This document shows positions 1 through 5,842 of a stretch of 6,501 nucleotides of DNA, in pieces (position 1 is the stretch's first letter; each line of letters starts with the position of its first letter). Source of the DNA: Kordiimonadaceae bacterium (GTDB lineage: Bacteria; Pseudomonadota; Alphaproteobacteria; Sphingomonadales; Emcibacteraceae); assembly GCA_018699075.1 (NCBI GenBank), contig JABIPV010000300.1, positions 1 to 6,501 of the forward strand, given 5' to 3'. Both the position numbers and the translations under genes were made by a program. Under the pieces are notes generated by a model. It saw only the letters and a program-made list of their open reading frames with translations. It had not been told where the DNA came from and ran no database searches.

Positions 1-54
1 CGTACCCTTTTTTATTTTATATATGCAAATTAAAGGATTCGTCGAATAAGTAAA

Positions 55-69
55 GTTCATATTTTGTTC
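55..69. promoter_or_regulatory. LexA-type SOS box upstream of ssb (GTTC-N7-GTTC)
   Basis: The bases GTTCATATTTTGTTC form a perfect GTTC-N7-GTTC direct repeat, which is the known LexA operator form of Alphaproteobacteria. It ends 105 bases before the ssb start. A TGTAAT -10-like hexamer at 85-90 would put the box over the -35 region of an ssb promoter. A weaker second candidate, TTGCGT (108-113) with TATTGT (131-136) and a 17-base spacer, lies downstream and would escape direct overlap. The box could equally serve a divergent gene to the left; in many bacteria that gene is uvrA, paired with ssb under SOS control. The motif is seen directly; LexA control is inferred. Confidence 0.65.
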
Positions 70-174
70 TTTCTTTCAATATGTTGTAATTTGGGCATAA
101 AAAGACTTTGCGTGGAGCACATTTCGTAGCTATTGTAATCGCAAATAGATTCGAATTTAATAAAAGGGAATGGC

Positions 175-681
175 ATGGCCGGAAGTGTAAATAAAGTTAT
201 TTTGATCGGAAATTTGGGAAAAGATCCTGAAGTTCGCAACACACAAGCAGGCGCACCTGTTGTGCAGCTTAGTATTGCGACATCAGACACGTGGAAAGAT
301 CGCCAAACAGGCGAACGTAAAGAGCGTACTGAATGGCACAGAGTTGTAATCTTTAACGAGCATCTTTGTAAAGTTGCTGAAAACTACCTTAAAAAAGGAG
401 CAAAAGTTTACGTTGAAGGCGCACTTCAAACCCGTAAGTGGACAGACCAAAGTGGTGTTGATAAATATACTACAGAAGTGGTTCTACAGAAATTTAACGG
501 TGAACTGACCATGCTAGACAGCCGCAACGAAGGCGGCGGCTACGGCGGCGGCGATAGCGGCGGTTTTAACCAAGGCGGTGGTGACGCAGGCGGAGGCAGC
601 AGCTTCGGTCAAGGCGGCGGAGGCGGATCAGCCCCAGCCGGCGGCGGCTCATCAGATTTTGATGATGAAATCCCGTTTTAG
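175..681 (+). CDS. ssb: Single-stranded DNA-binding protein SSB
   Basis: This protein coats single-stranded DNA in replication, recombination and repair and recruits partner proteins through its C-terminal tip. The 168 residues show the classic order. An OB-fold spans about residues 4-113, beginning NKVILIGNLGKDPEVR, with DNA-stacking aromatics W40, W54 and F60 at the E. coli numbering and W89 matching E. coli W88. A glycine-rich linker covers about 119-160, encoded by GGC-rich runs. The acidic tip DFDDEIPF (161-168) is the partner-binding peptide of bacterial SSB. The ATG start has a strong AAGGGA Shine-Dalgarno sequence at 164-169. An ATG at 170 is out of frame. The gene is followed at once by an intrinsic terminator, so it is probably a single-gene transcript. 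A GTTC-N7-GTTC box upstream suggests SOS induction. Six of seven arginines use CGN codons, which contrasts with the next gene. Confidence 0.98.
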   Translation: MAGSVNKVILIGNLGKDPEVRNTQAGAPVVQLSIATSDTWKDRQTGERKERTEWHRVVIFNEHLCKVAENYLKKGAKVYVEGALQTRKWTDQSGVDKYTTEVVLQKFNGELTMLDSRNEGGGYGGGDSGGFNQGGGDAGGGSSFGQGGGGGSAPAGGGSSDFDDEIPF

Positions 682-690
682 AGAATAAAT

Positions 691-721
691 AAAAGCCTCG
701 TTGAAAGACGGGGCTTTTTTA
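691..721 (+). terminator. Intrinsic terminator of ssb
   Basis: A stem of AAAGCCTCG (692-700) with CGGGGCTTT (709-717), containing one G-T pair, encloses an 8-base loop and runs straight into a T tract (715-720). It starts ten bases after the ssb stop codon. This has the form of a Rho-independent terminator and separates ssb from the gene downstream. Confidence 0.9.
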
Positions 722-852
722 TTGGGGAAAGAACTTCAATATGAGACTTACAAGGAAGAATATCTTAAATTATCAAAATGCTATAATTGATGTTAGTTTC
801 AACAAACTCATTTCATTTTTTTACAAAAATTATTTTATATTAAGATTAAACT

Positions 853-1491
853 ATGCCAGATAATCCTGTAATTACTCCTTCAGATATAACAAAAAATATG
901 ATTATTAATAGATCGAATGTTCAAGATAAAGTATACTTAAATTTTGAAAAAATAACTGATCATTTAAAAAAACAGCTTTCAGAAATTGAGTCTAGTAAGA
1001 ATGATATGCCAAGTTTGAGTTATCCGTGTTCTGTAGAATTTTATAATGGAGAAATAATAGAGAACGCCATATTACATAATATGGATGAGTACTTGAAACA
1101 AGGGGGTATTTTATATTCTAGAGAGGTATTCGCTGATGATGAAAATAAAATAAGCCAGATTAAACGAATTTTTCCTTCAAAGAATAGATTGCCAATTAAA
1201 TTTTCAAAAGAGGTGCATACTTATTGTGAGACAGGTATGGGTTATCTATTTTTCTATTTTCTTTTTGATGATGGAAGCGAGAAGTTAGTAGTTGGTGGTT
1301 CGGCAGCAAATTTTTATGATCTACCTGAGGGGTATGATCTGAAAAATATTGTTGGTGTTAGACAGTTTAATCGTGAAAAAGACAAGAGGACCGATGATAA
1401 TATTGAGCCAAGCAATGTTGCTATCTTTAGATATAGAGAAAGTACAAAAAGGCCAAGCTCAGGTAATCCTTTTTATGAATTATCTGAGTAA
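853..1491 (+). CDS. Unrecognised AT-rich hypothetical protein between ssb and gyrA
   Basis: I do not recognise this 212-residue protein. It has no signal peptide or membrane segment and should be cytosolic. Residues 24-48 look helical and charged. From about 57 to 172 the pattern alternates hydrophobic and polar residues, suggesting beta structure. Two stretches look loosely alike: SVEFYNGEIIENAILHN (60-76) and FLFDDGSEKLVVGG (136-149) are each a strand, an Asn/Asp-Gly turn and a strand, and each is followed by an I-x-x-I/V segment (IKRI at 103-106, IVGV at 166-169). The tail (about 173-205) is polar and rich in R, K and D. A stop codon (847-849) lies in frame two codons before the ATG, so the start cannot move upstream; no good Shine-Dalgarno sequence is visible. 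Eight of ten arginines use AGA or AGG, unlike ssb and gyrA, and the DNA is strikingly AT-rich (11 G/C in 901-960). This suggests acquisition from elsewhere. Its length without stops and sensible composition support a real gene; its function is unknown. Confidence 0.7.
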   Translation: MPDNPVITPSDITKNMIINRSNVQDKVYLNFEKITDHLKKQLSEIESSKNDMPSLSYPCSVEFYNGEIIENAILHNMDEYLKQGGILYSREVFADDENKISQIKRIFPSKNRLPIKFSKEVHTYCETGMGYLFFYFLFDDGSEKLVVGGSAANFYDLPEGYDLKNIVGVRQFNREKDKRTDDNIEPSNVAIFRYRESTKRPSSGNPFYELSE

Positions 1492-1568
1492 TTGATTATA
1501 CGGTTATGTTGCATTGATTTACCTCTTTCTAAATCTAATAAACTTTTATTAATAACGGGATAGCTATA

Positions 1569-1659
1569 TCCGTCATCCTCGTGCACGCGGGGATCCATCT
1601 TGTTACTTTATAGGTTTATCCATTTTGGAATGGATCCCCGCGTTCGCGAGGATGACGGA
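1569..1659. repeat. Inverted pair of short palindromic repeats (REP/BIME-like)
   Basis: Arms at 1569-1598 and 1630-1659 are inverted copies that match at 28 of 30 positions, separated by 31 bases. Each arm contains GTCATCCTCG and CGGGGATCCAT (or the complement), and each can also fold alone through ATCCTCG with CGGGGAT. The arms are GC-rich in an AT-rich spacer. Short repeats with this GTCATCC...GGATCCA form are, from memory, dispersed between genes in many alphaproteobacterial genomes. Whole-pair pairing would give a long hairpin in RNA from either strand. I see no transposase and no clear target-site duplication. Confidence 0.85.
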
Positions 1660-1673
1660 GAAGGGGCTCTGTT

Positions 1674-1701
1674 GTCATCCTCGACTTGATCGGGGTTCCA
1701 T
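1674..1701 (+). repeat. Third, divergent copy of the short palindromic repeat
   Basis: This 28-base unit has the same outer parts as the arm at 1572-1598: ten of ten bases at the left (GTCATCCTCG) and ten of eleven at the right (CGGGGTTCCAT against CGGGGATCCAT). The centre differs (ACTTGAT against TGCACG). It lies in the same orientation as the left arm and 14 bases after the inverted pair. It folds alone through CCTCGA and TCGGGG. The changed but self-complementary centre suggests a second subfamily of the element. Confidence 0.75.
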
Positions 1702-1828
1702 CGTTGCTACAGTGTGGTTTTTTTAATATAAATAATGAGTATAAGTGACTGTTTTACAATGATTATTTTTAAGAATTAATTCATGCGATTTTAATTCAAA
1801 AAAAACCTCATTTTTGCCCACCAATTAC

Positions 1829-1857
1829 TTGCTATGACCCTCAATATTTTGTATAAA
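1829..1857 (+). promoter_or_regulatory. Candidate sigma-70-type promoter for gyrA
   Basis: TTGCTA (1829-1834, four of six to the -35 consensus) and TATAAA (1852-1857, five of six to the -10 consensus) are separated by exactly 17 bases. Transcription would start near 1864 and leave a leader of about 78 bases before the gyrA start. It is the best-spaced pair I found in this spacer. It would make gyrA independent of the upstream hypothetical gene. The call rests on consensus matching only. Confidence 0.45.
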
Positions 1858-1930
1858 TTTGAGGTCTGATTTACCATATGTTGTGTCTATCAGAATATAG
1901 GGTAAAATTAATAGTTTTAAGAATTCAAAA

Positions 1931-1934
1931 AGGG
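1931..1934 (+). promoter_or_regulatory. Ribosome-binding site that decides the gyrA TTG start
   Basis: AGGG, preceded by an A run, lies seven bases before the TTG at 1942. No ATG in frame is near it. The first in-frame ATG (2008) would remove the conserved N-terminal segment ITIEEEMKTSYLDYAMS, so this site supports the TTG start. Confidence 0.7.
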
Positions 1935-1941
1935 CCAAATA

Positions 1942-4698
1942 TTGACCGATAATACTGTAGCTGACGCGCCAGATTCGAGCATTTCTAATATTACAATTGA
2001 AGAGGAAATGAAAACCTCGTACCTCGATTACGCCATGAGCGTGATTGTTTCTCGTGCGCTTCCGGATATTAGGGATGGTTTGAAACCTGTTCATCGCCGT
2101 ATTTTATATTCCATGTATGAAAATAACTATGACTGGACCAAACCATACCGTAAATCAGCCCGTGTGGTCGGTGATGTGATGGGTAAATATCATCCGCATG
2201 GTGATAGTGCTATTTATGATGCTATGGTTCGTATGGCGCAGGACTTTTCATTGCGTCTGCCCCTTATTGATGGTCAAGGTAACTTCGGTTCTATGGATGG
2301 TGATCCTCCGGCGGCGATGCGTTATACAGAAGCACGTATGGCTAAAACGGCCAGTGGTCTACTGGAAGATATTGATCTAGACACGGTATCATTCCAAGCC
2401 AACTATGATGAAAGCGAACACGAACCAACTGTACTTCCTGCGCGTTTTCCAAACCTTTTGGTTAATGGTGCCAGCGGTATTGCTGTTGGTATGGCGACAA
2501 ACATTCCGCCACATAACCTTGGTGAAGTGTTGGATGCCTGCTGTGCTTATGTGGACAATCCTGAAATTAGTATTGAAGAGCTAGTTGAAATCGTGCCTGG
2601 TCCTGATTTTCCAACCGGTGGCCTTATCATGGGCGGTGCTGGTGCGCGTAGTGCTGAACTGACGGGGCGTGGCTCTATTGTTATGCGTGGACGTACTCAT
2701 TTTGAAGAACCGCGTCCGGGCCGTGAAGCAATTATCATTACGGAAGTACCTTTTCAGGTTAATAAATCACGTATGATCGAAAATATTGCGGATTGTGCGC
2801 GTAATAAACGCATCGAAGGCATTTCCGATATTCGTGACGAAAGTGACCGTGACGGCGTGCGTGTTGTTGTTGAAGTGAAGCGCGATGCAGTGGCCGATGT
2901 GGTGCTCAACCAATTGTTCCGTTATACGCCGCTACAAACAAGCTTTGGTGCCAATGTTCTTGCACTAAGTGGTGGTCGCCCACAAGTATTAAACCTTTAT
3001 GATATTATTTCGCAGTTTATACGTTTCCGTGAAGAAGTGATAACGCGCCGTACAAAATTTAAATTGGCTAAAGCCCGTGACCGGGCTCATCTGTTGGTGG
3101 GGCTTGTGATTGCGGTTAATAATCTTGATAAAATTGTAGCGATGATCCGTAAATCCCCAAATCCTGCGGAAGCGCGTGCGTCTTTGCTAGCGGAAGATTG
3201 GGATGCGGTTGATGTAGCTGGTTATATTGAGCTTATCAATGAGCCGGGCCGGATGATCGTTGACGGAAAATATAAACTTTCCGAAAAACAAGTTCGTGCC
3301 ATCTTGGAACTTCGTTTACATCGTCTTACGGCCCTTGGTCGTGATGATCTAGGTGGAGAGCTAAAGGAACTTTCTGAAAAAATTGAAGACTTTATTGATA
3401 TTCTTAGAAGTCGTGAACGCCTTTATTCAATTATGCGTGAAGAGTTTGTGGCGTATCGCCAAGAGTTCGCTAACCCAAGACGTTCTGAATTCGCCGCTGA
3501 TGCATTTGGGTTTGAAGATGAAGACCTGATCCAGCAAGAAGATATGGTTGTGACGGTTACAACAACAGGTTACATCAAACGTGTTGCCCTTGATACCTAC
3601 CGCGCACAACGTCGCGGTGGTAAAGGCCGTAGTGGTATGACCACCAAAGAAGAAGACATCTTAAGTAATGTGTTTGTATCTAATACTCACGTGCCGATTT
3701 TATTCTTCAGTGACTTTGGCCAAGTTTATAAGTTGAAAGTTTGGAAACTGCCACTTGGGTCACCAACATCAAAAGGTAAGGCGTTGATTAATCTTCTGCC
3801 TTTGGCACAGGGCGAAACCATTTCGACCATTTTGCCACTTCCGGAAGATGAAGATAGTTGGGGTGATTTACACGCAATTTTTTCTACATCAAAAGGTAAC
3901 GTCAGAAGAAACCTGCTTTCTGATTTCTCAAACGTACGTTCCAATGGTAAAATTGCCATTCGTCTTTCGGAAGGCGACCGTTTAGTCGGCGTTGCTGCCT
4001 GTTCAGAAGAAGATGATGTTCTTATCGCCGCAAAAGGCGGAAAATGTATCCGCTTCCCGGCAACAAAAGTGCGTCTATTTAAAGGGCGTAATTCTGATGG
4101 TGTGCGCGGCATCAAACTTGTCGAAGGGGACGAAGTGGTTTCCATGTCGATCCTTCACCATGTGAATATGGAACAGGAACAAAAAGTTGCTTATCTTAAA
4201 TATGCCGCCGCGAAAAGACGCGGTGAAGAACCTGAAGCACCGAGTAATATTGATGCAGATCGTTTGGTTGCTCTCGAAGAACGAGAAGAGTTCATTTTGA
4301 GTATTACTGTCAATGGTTACGGTAAGCGCACGTCATCATATGAGTACCGTGTTACGGGCCGTGGCGGTAGTGGTATTATTAATATTGAAACATCGGAACG
4401 TAATGGTGATGTGATTGCCGCTTTCCCGATTGATGTACTAGATCAATTGATGATGGTGACTGATGCGGGACGCTTAATAAGGGTACCTGTTCATGATGTT
4501 CGTATTGCGGGACGTAATACACAGGGCGTGACACTGTTTAAAGTTGGGGATGAGGAACATATAGTTTCTGTTGACCGCATCCAAGAAACAGAGGAAGATG
4601 AAGCAGAAGACGGTGAAGAAGGCGAAGAAGGTAGCCAAGAAGTAGATGCTGCCGATGAGACTACACCGACAGATGCCGAAACAACTGATACGGAGTAA
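1942..4698 (+). CDS. gyrA: DNA gyrase subunit A
   Basis: GyrA cuts and rejoins DNA in the A2B2 gyrase, which adds negative supercoils using ATP hydrolysed by GyrB. In the 918 residues, the breakage-reunion domain begins near residue 20 (IEEEMKTSYLDYAMSVIVS). The catalytic tyrosine is Y128 in AAMRYTE, next to R127 (E. coli Y122 and R121). The quinolone-resistance region GKYHPHGDSAIYD keeps S89 and D93, equal to E. coli S83 and D87. The C-terminal domain shows six beta-pinwheel blades starting near 536, 586, 645, 693, 784 and 836. The intact GyrA box QRRGGKG (556-562) separates it from ParC. A charged insert of about 35 residues (about 743-780) lies between blades four and five; I recall similar inserts in alphaproteobacterial GyrA. 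The tail (881-918) has 19 acidic residues and no basic ones. The start is TTG, supported by AGGG at 1931-1934. The stop codon touches coaD, suggesting coupling. Confidence 0.98.
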   Translation: MTDNTVADAPDSSISNITIEEEMKTSYLDYAMSVIVSRALPDIRDGLKPVHRRILYSMYENNYDWTKPYRKSARVVGDVMGKYHPHGDSAIYDAMVRMAQDFSLRLPLIDGQGNFGSMDGDPPAAMRYTEARMAKTASGLLEDIDLDTVSFQANYDESEHEPTVLPARFPNLLVNGASGIAVGMATNIPPHNLGEVLDACCAYVDNPEISIEELVEIVPGPDFPTGGLIMGGAGARSAELTGRGSIVMRGRTHFEEPRPGREAIIITEVPFQVNKSRMIENIADCARNKRIEGISDIRDESDRDGVRVVVEVKRDAVADVVLNQLFRYTPLQTSFGANVLALSGGRPQVLNLYDIISQFIRFREEVITRRTKFKLAKARDRAHLLVGLVIAVNNLDKIVAMIRKSPNPAEARASLLAEDWDAVDVAGYIELINEPGRMIVDGKYKLSEKQVRAILELRLHRLTALGRDDLGGELKELSEKIEDFIDILRSRERLYSIMREEFVAYRQEFANPRRSEFAADAFGFEDEDLIQQEDMVVTVTTTGYIKRVALDTYRAQRRGGKGRSGMTTKEEDILSNVFVSNTHVPILFFSDFGQVYKLKVWKLPLGSPTSKGKALINLLPLAQGETISTILPLPEDEDSWGDLHAIFSTSKGNVRRNLLSDFSNVRSNGKIAIRLSEGDRLVGVAACSEEDDVLIAAKGGKCIRFPATKVRLFKGRNSDGVRGIKLVEGDEVVSMSILHHVNMEQEQKVAYLKYAAAKRRGEEPEAPSNIDADRLVALEEREEFILSITVNGYGKRTSSYEYRVTGRGGSGIINIETSERNGDVIAAFPIDVLDQLMMVTDAGRLIRVPVHDVRIAGRNTQGVTLFKVGDEEHIVSVDRIQETEEDEAEDGEEGEEGSQEVDAADETTPTDAETTDTE
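4692..4695 (+). promoter_or_regulatory. Ribosome-binding site of coaD inside the gyrA end
   Basis: GGAG lies within the last codons of gyrA. It is two bases from the ATG at 4698, which overlaps the gyrA stop, and five bases from the ATG at 4701. The spacing favours 4701. Either choice makes coaD translation probably coupled to gyrA. Confidence 0.55.
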
Positions 4699-4700
4699 TG

Positions 4701-5210
4701 ATGTCTACTCATAAACGAATAGGACTATATCCGGGAACTTTTGATCCAATAACCCTCGGTCATTTGGATATAATTGAAAGAAGTGCGGGACTTGTAGATA
4801 AATTGGTGCTTGGTGTATCGATTAATCCCGCAAAAAACCCGCTTTTTTCAATTGAAGAACGAATTGCCATGGTTGAGCGAGAAACAGCCCATATCTCGGA
4901 AGATAATGATGTCGTGATCGAGGTCCTTAGTTTTGACACATTATTGATGAATTTTGTTGAAGAAATTGATGCTTCAATTATTATTCGTGGCCTTCGTGCT
5001 GTGTCAGATTTTGAATATGAGTTTCAAATGACGGCAATGAATTACCAATTGAATTCAGATGTGGAAACAGTATTTTTAATGGCGGATCCATCATTACAAG
5101 CAATTGCATCGAAACTGGTTAAAGAAATAGCCCATTATGATGGTGATATCCGTAAATTTGTAACACCAACCATATGTGACGATGTTTTACGAAAACTCGG
5201 AAAAAAATAA
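4701..5210 (+). CDS. coaD: Phosphopantetheine adenylyltransferase (CoaD)
   Basis: CoaD joins 4'-phosphopantetheine and ATP to give dephospho-CoA and pyrophosphate, the next-to-last step of coenzyme A synthesis, in the cytosol. The 169 residues start with the family signature YPGTFDPITLGHLD (10-23), where T13 and the T-x-G-H motif (T18 to H21) bind nucleotide. RGLRAVSDFEYEFQM (96-110) carries the substrate-site arginines, and ASKLVKEIA (136-144) is the C-terminal signature. The length is close to the roughly 160 residues usual in the family. I chose the ATG at 4701 because GGAG at 4692-4695 is correctly spaced for it; the ATG at 4698 adds one methionine and overlaps the gyrA stop. The next gene follows after 23 bases with no terminator, so coaD lies inside the gyrA transcript or its operon. 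Confidence 0.97.
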   Translation: MSTHKRIGLYPGTFDPITLGHLDIIERSAGLVDKLVLGVSINPAKNPLFSIEERIAMVERETAHISEDNDVVIEVLSFDTLLMNFVEEIDASIIIRGLRAVSDFEYEFQMTAMNYQLNSDVETVFLMADPSLQAIASKLVKEIAHYDGDIRKFVTPTICDDVLRKLGKK

Positions 5211-5233
5211 TCTAAATTACAGGACTTTTAAAT

Positions 5234-5788
5234 ATGAAAATCGGTTATATGCCTTTACTCGCTTTTTTAATTATCTTTCTAATGCCTACAATATCATCTG
5301 CCCAACAAACCGCAGAATTGGATTTGGAAAACACCATTTACCTCGAACTGGAAACAGGCCGTGTGGTGATAAAATTACTTCCGGAAGTGGCACCAAATCA
5401 TGTGGCACGCATTAAAAAACTAAGTCGTGAAAAATTTTACGATGGTTTAAAATTTCATCGTGTAATCGAAGGGTTTATGGCGCAGACAGGCGACCCGCGT
5501 GGTACGGGTGAAGGTATTGATTACGAAACTTTAGATGCAGAGTTTTCCGATACGCCCCATTATAAAGGTATGGTCTCAATGGCTAGAACCGATGATCCAA
5601 ACAGTGCGGGAACGCAGTTCTTCATATGCCTAGCATATTCACCGCATCTTGATGGCCTATATTCAGTTTGGGGCGAAGTTGTTGCTGGCATGAGGTATGT
5701 GGATAAAATTAAAATAGGTGAATATCCTACCCTCACTGACCCAGACATAATTGTGACTATGCGCGTTGCCGCAGATGTCGAAGAATAA
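5234..5788 (+). CDS. Exported cyclophilin-type peptidyl-prolyl cis-trans isomerase
   Basis: Cyclophilins speed the cis-trans switch of bonds before proline during folding. The 184 residues begin with a signal peptide: a lysine at position 2, a hydrophobic core (about 7-19) and a likely cut after SSA (A23 before QQ). The mature enzyme should be periplasmic. Signatures are FHRVIEGFMAQTGDP (74-88) with the catalytic arginine R76, and NSAGTQFFI (123-131) with the Q-F-F of the proline pocket. The residue matching human cyclophilin A W121 is H138, so weak binding of cyclosporin is likely by family knowledge. An AGGA (5221-5224) lies nine bases before the ATG. It is a close paralogue of the next gene: residues 29-91 match residues 2-64 there at 46 of 63 positions. 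I give no symbol because ppiA and ppiB naming cannot be fixed from the sequence. Confidence 0.95.
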   Translation: MKIGYMPLLAFLIIFLMPTISSAQQTAELDLENTIYLELETGRVVIKLLPEVAPNHVARIKKLSREKFYDGLKFHRVIEGFMAQTGDPRGTGEGIDYETLDAEFSDTPHYKGMVSMARTDDPNSAGTQFFICLAYSPHLDGLYSVWGEVVAGMRYVDKIKIGEYPTLTDPDIIVTMRVAADVEE

Positions 5789-5842
5789 TCGTTGAGTTTC
5801 AACGAAAAAAATAAACGCTATAAATAAACTTAAGGATTAATA

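Larger units (their letters stand above)
1492..1941. other. Gene-free spacer with repeat cluster and gyrA upstream region
   Basis: I see no credible gene on either strand in these 450 bases. From left to right it holds an AT-rich stretch after the hypothetical gene (1492-1568), three copies of a GC-rich short repeat (1569-1701), another AT-rich stretch with a T run (about 1717-1723), a likely promoter (1829-1857), a leader that could fold into a stem-loop (1870-1906) and the gyrA ribosome-binding site (1931-1934). No convincing intrinsic terminator for the hypothetical gene is visible, because the repeat hairpin is not followed directly by a T tract. Confidence 0.7.

Noticed and set aside
57..290. 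Minus-strand open frame of 77 codons across the ssb start
   Set aside because: It overlaps the clear ssb start and the LexA-type box, resembles no family I recognise, and is explained as a shadow frame.
520..660. GGC-rich stretch as a separate DNA repeat element
   Set aside because: It is the coding sequence of the glycine-rich linker of SSB and stays in frame with the acidic tip.
1569..1701. Repeat cluster as a CRISPR array or a complete insertion sequence
   Set aside because: The copies are inverted and unevenly spaced, spacers are not of equal length, and there is no cas gene or transposase in the window.
1773..1782. Ten-base palindrome GAATTAATTC as a possible operator
   Set aside because: It is short and AT-rich in AT-rich DNA, and lies well upstream of the promoter candidate with no second copy, so chance is the simpler reading.
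1881..1908. Second promoter-like pair TTGTGT and TAAAAT upstream of gyrA
   Set aside because: The -35 part matches only three of six bases and the spacer is 16. The pair at 1829-1857 is better, and AT-rich DNA gives many such matches.
2008..2010. ATG as an alternative gyrA start with AGAGGA just before it
   Set aside because: The purine stretch is only one to two bases from the ATG, too close for a ribosome-binding site, and this start would remove conserved N-terminal residues.
1825..2094. Minus-strand open frame of 89 codons over the gyrA start
   Set aside because: It overlaps the gyrA promoter candidate and N-terminal coding sequence and shows no recognisable domain.
3726..4145. Minus-strand open frame of 139 codons inside gyrA
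   Set aside because: It lies wholly within the gyrA C-terminal domain, which is well conserved in the + frame. Its Ser/Arg/Pro-rich product is typical of an antisense shadow.
5789..5805. Hairpin between the two cyclophilin genes (TCGTTGA, GTT loop, TCAACGA)
   Set aside because: The stem is perfect over seven pairs, but an A run follows it on the + strand. On the minus strand the T run comes before the stem, so it does not have the form of an intrinsic terminator in either direction. It may still affect RNA stability.
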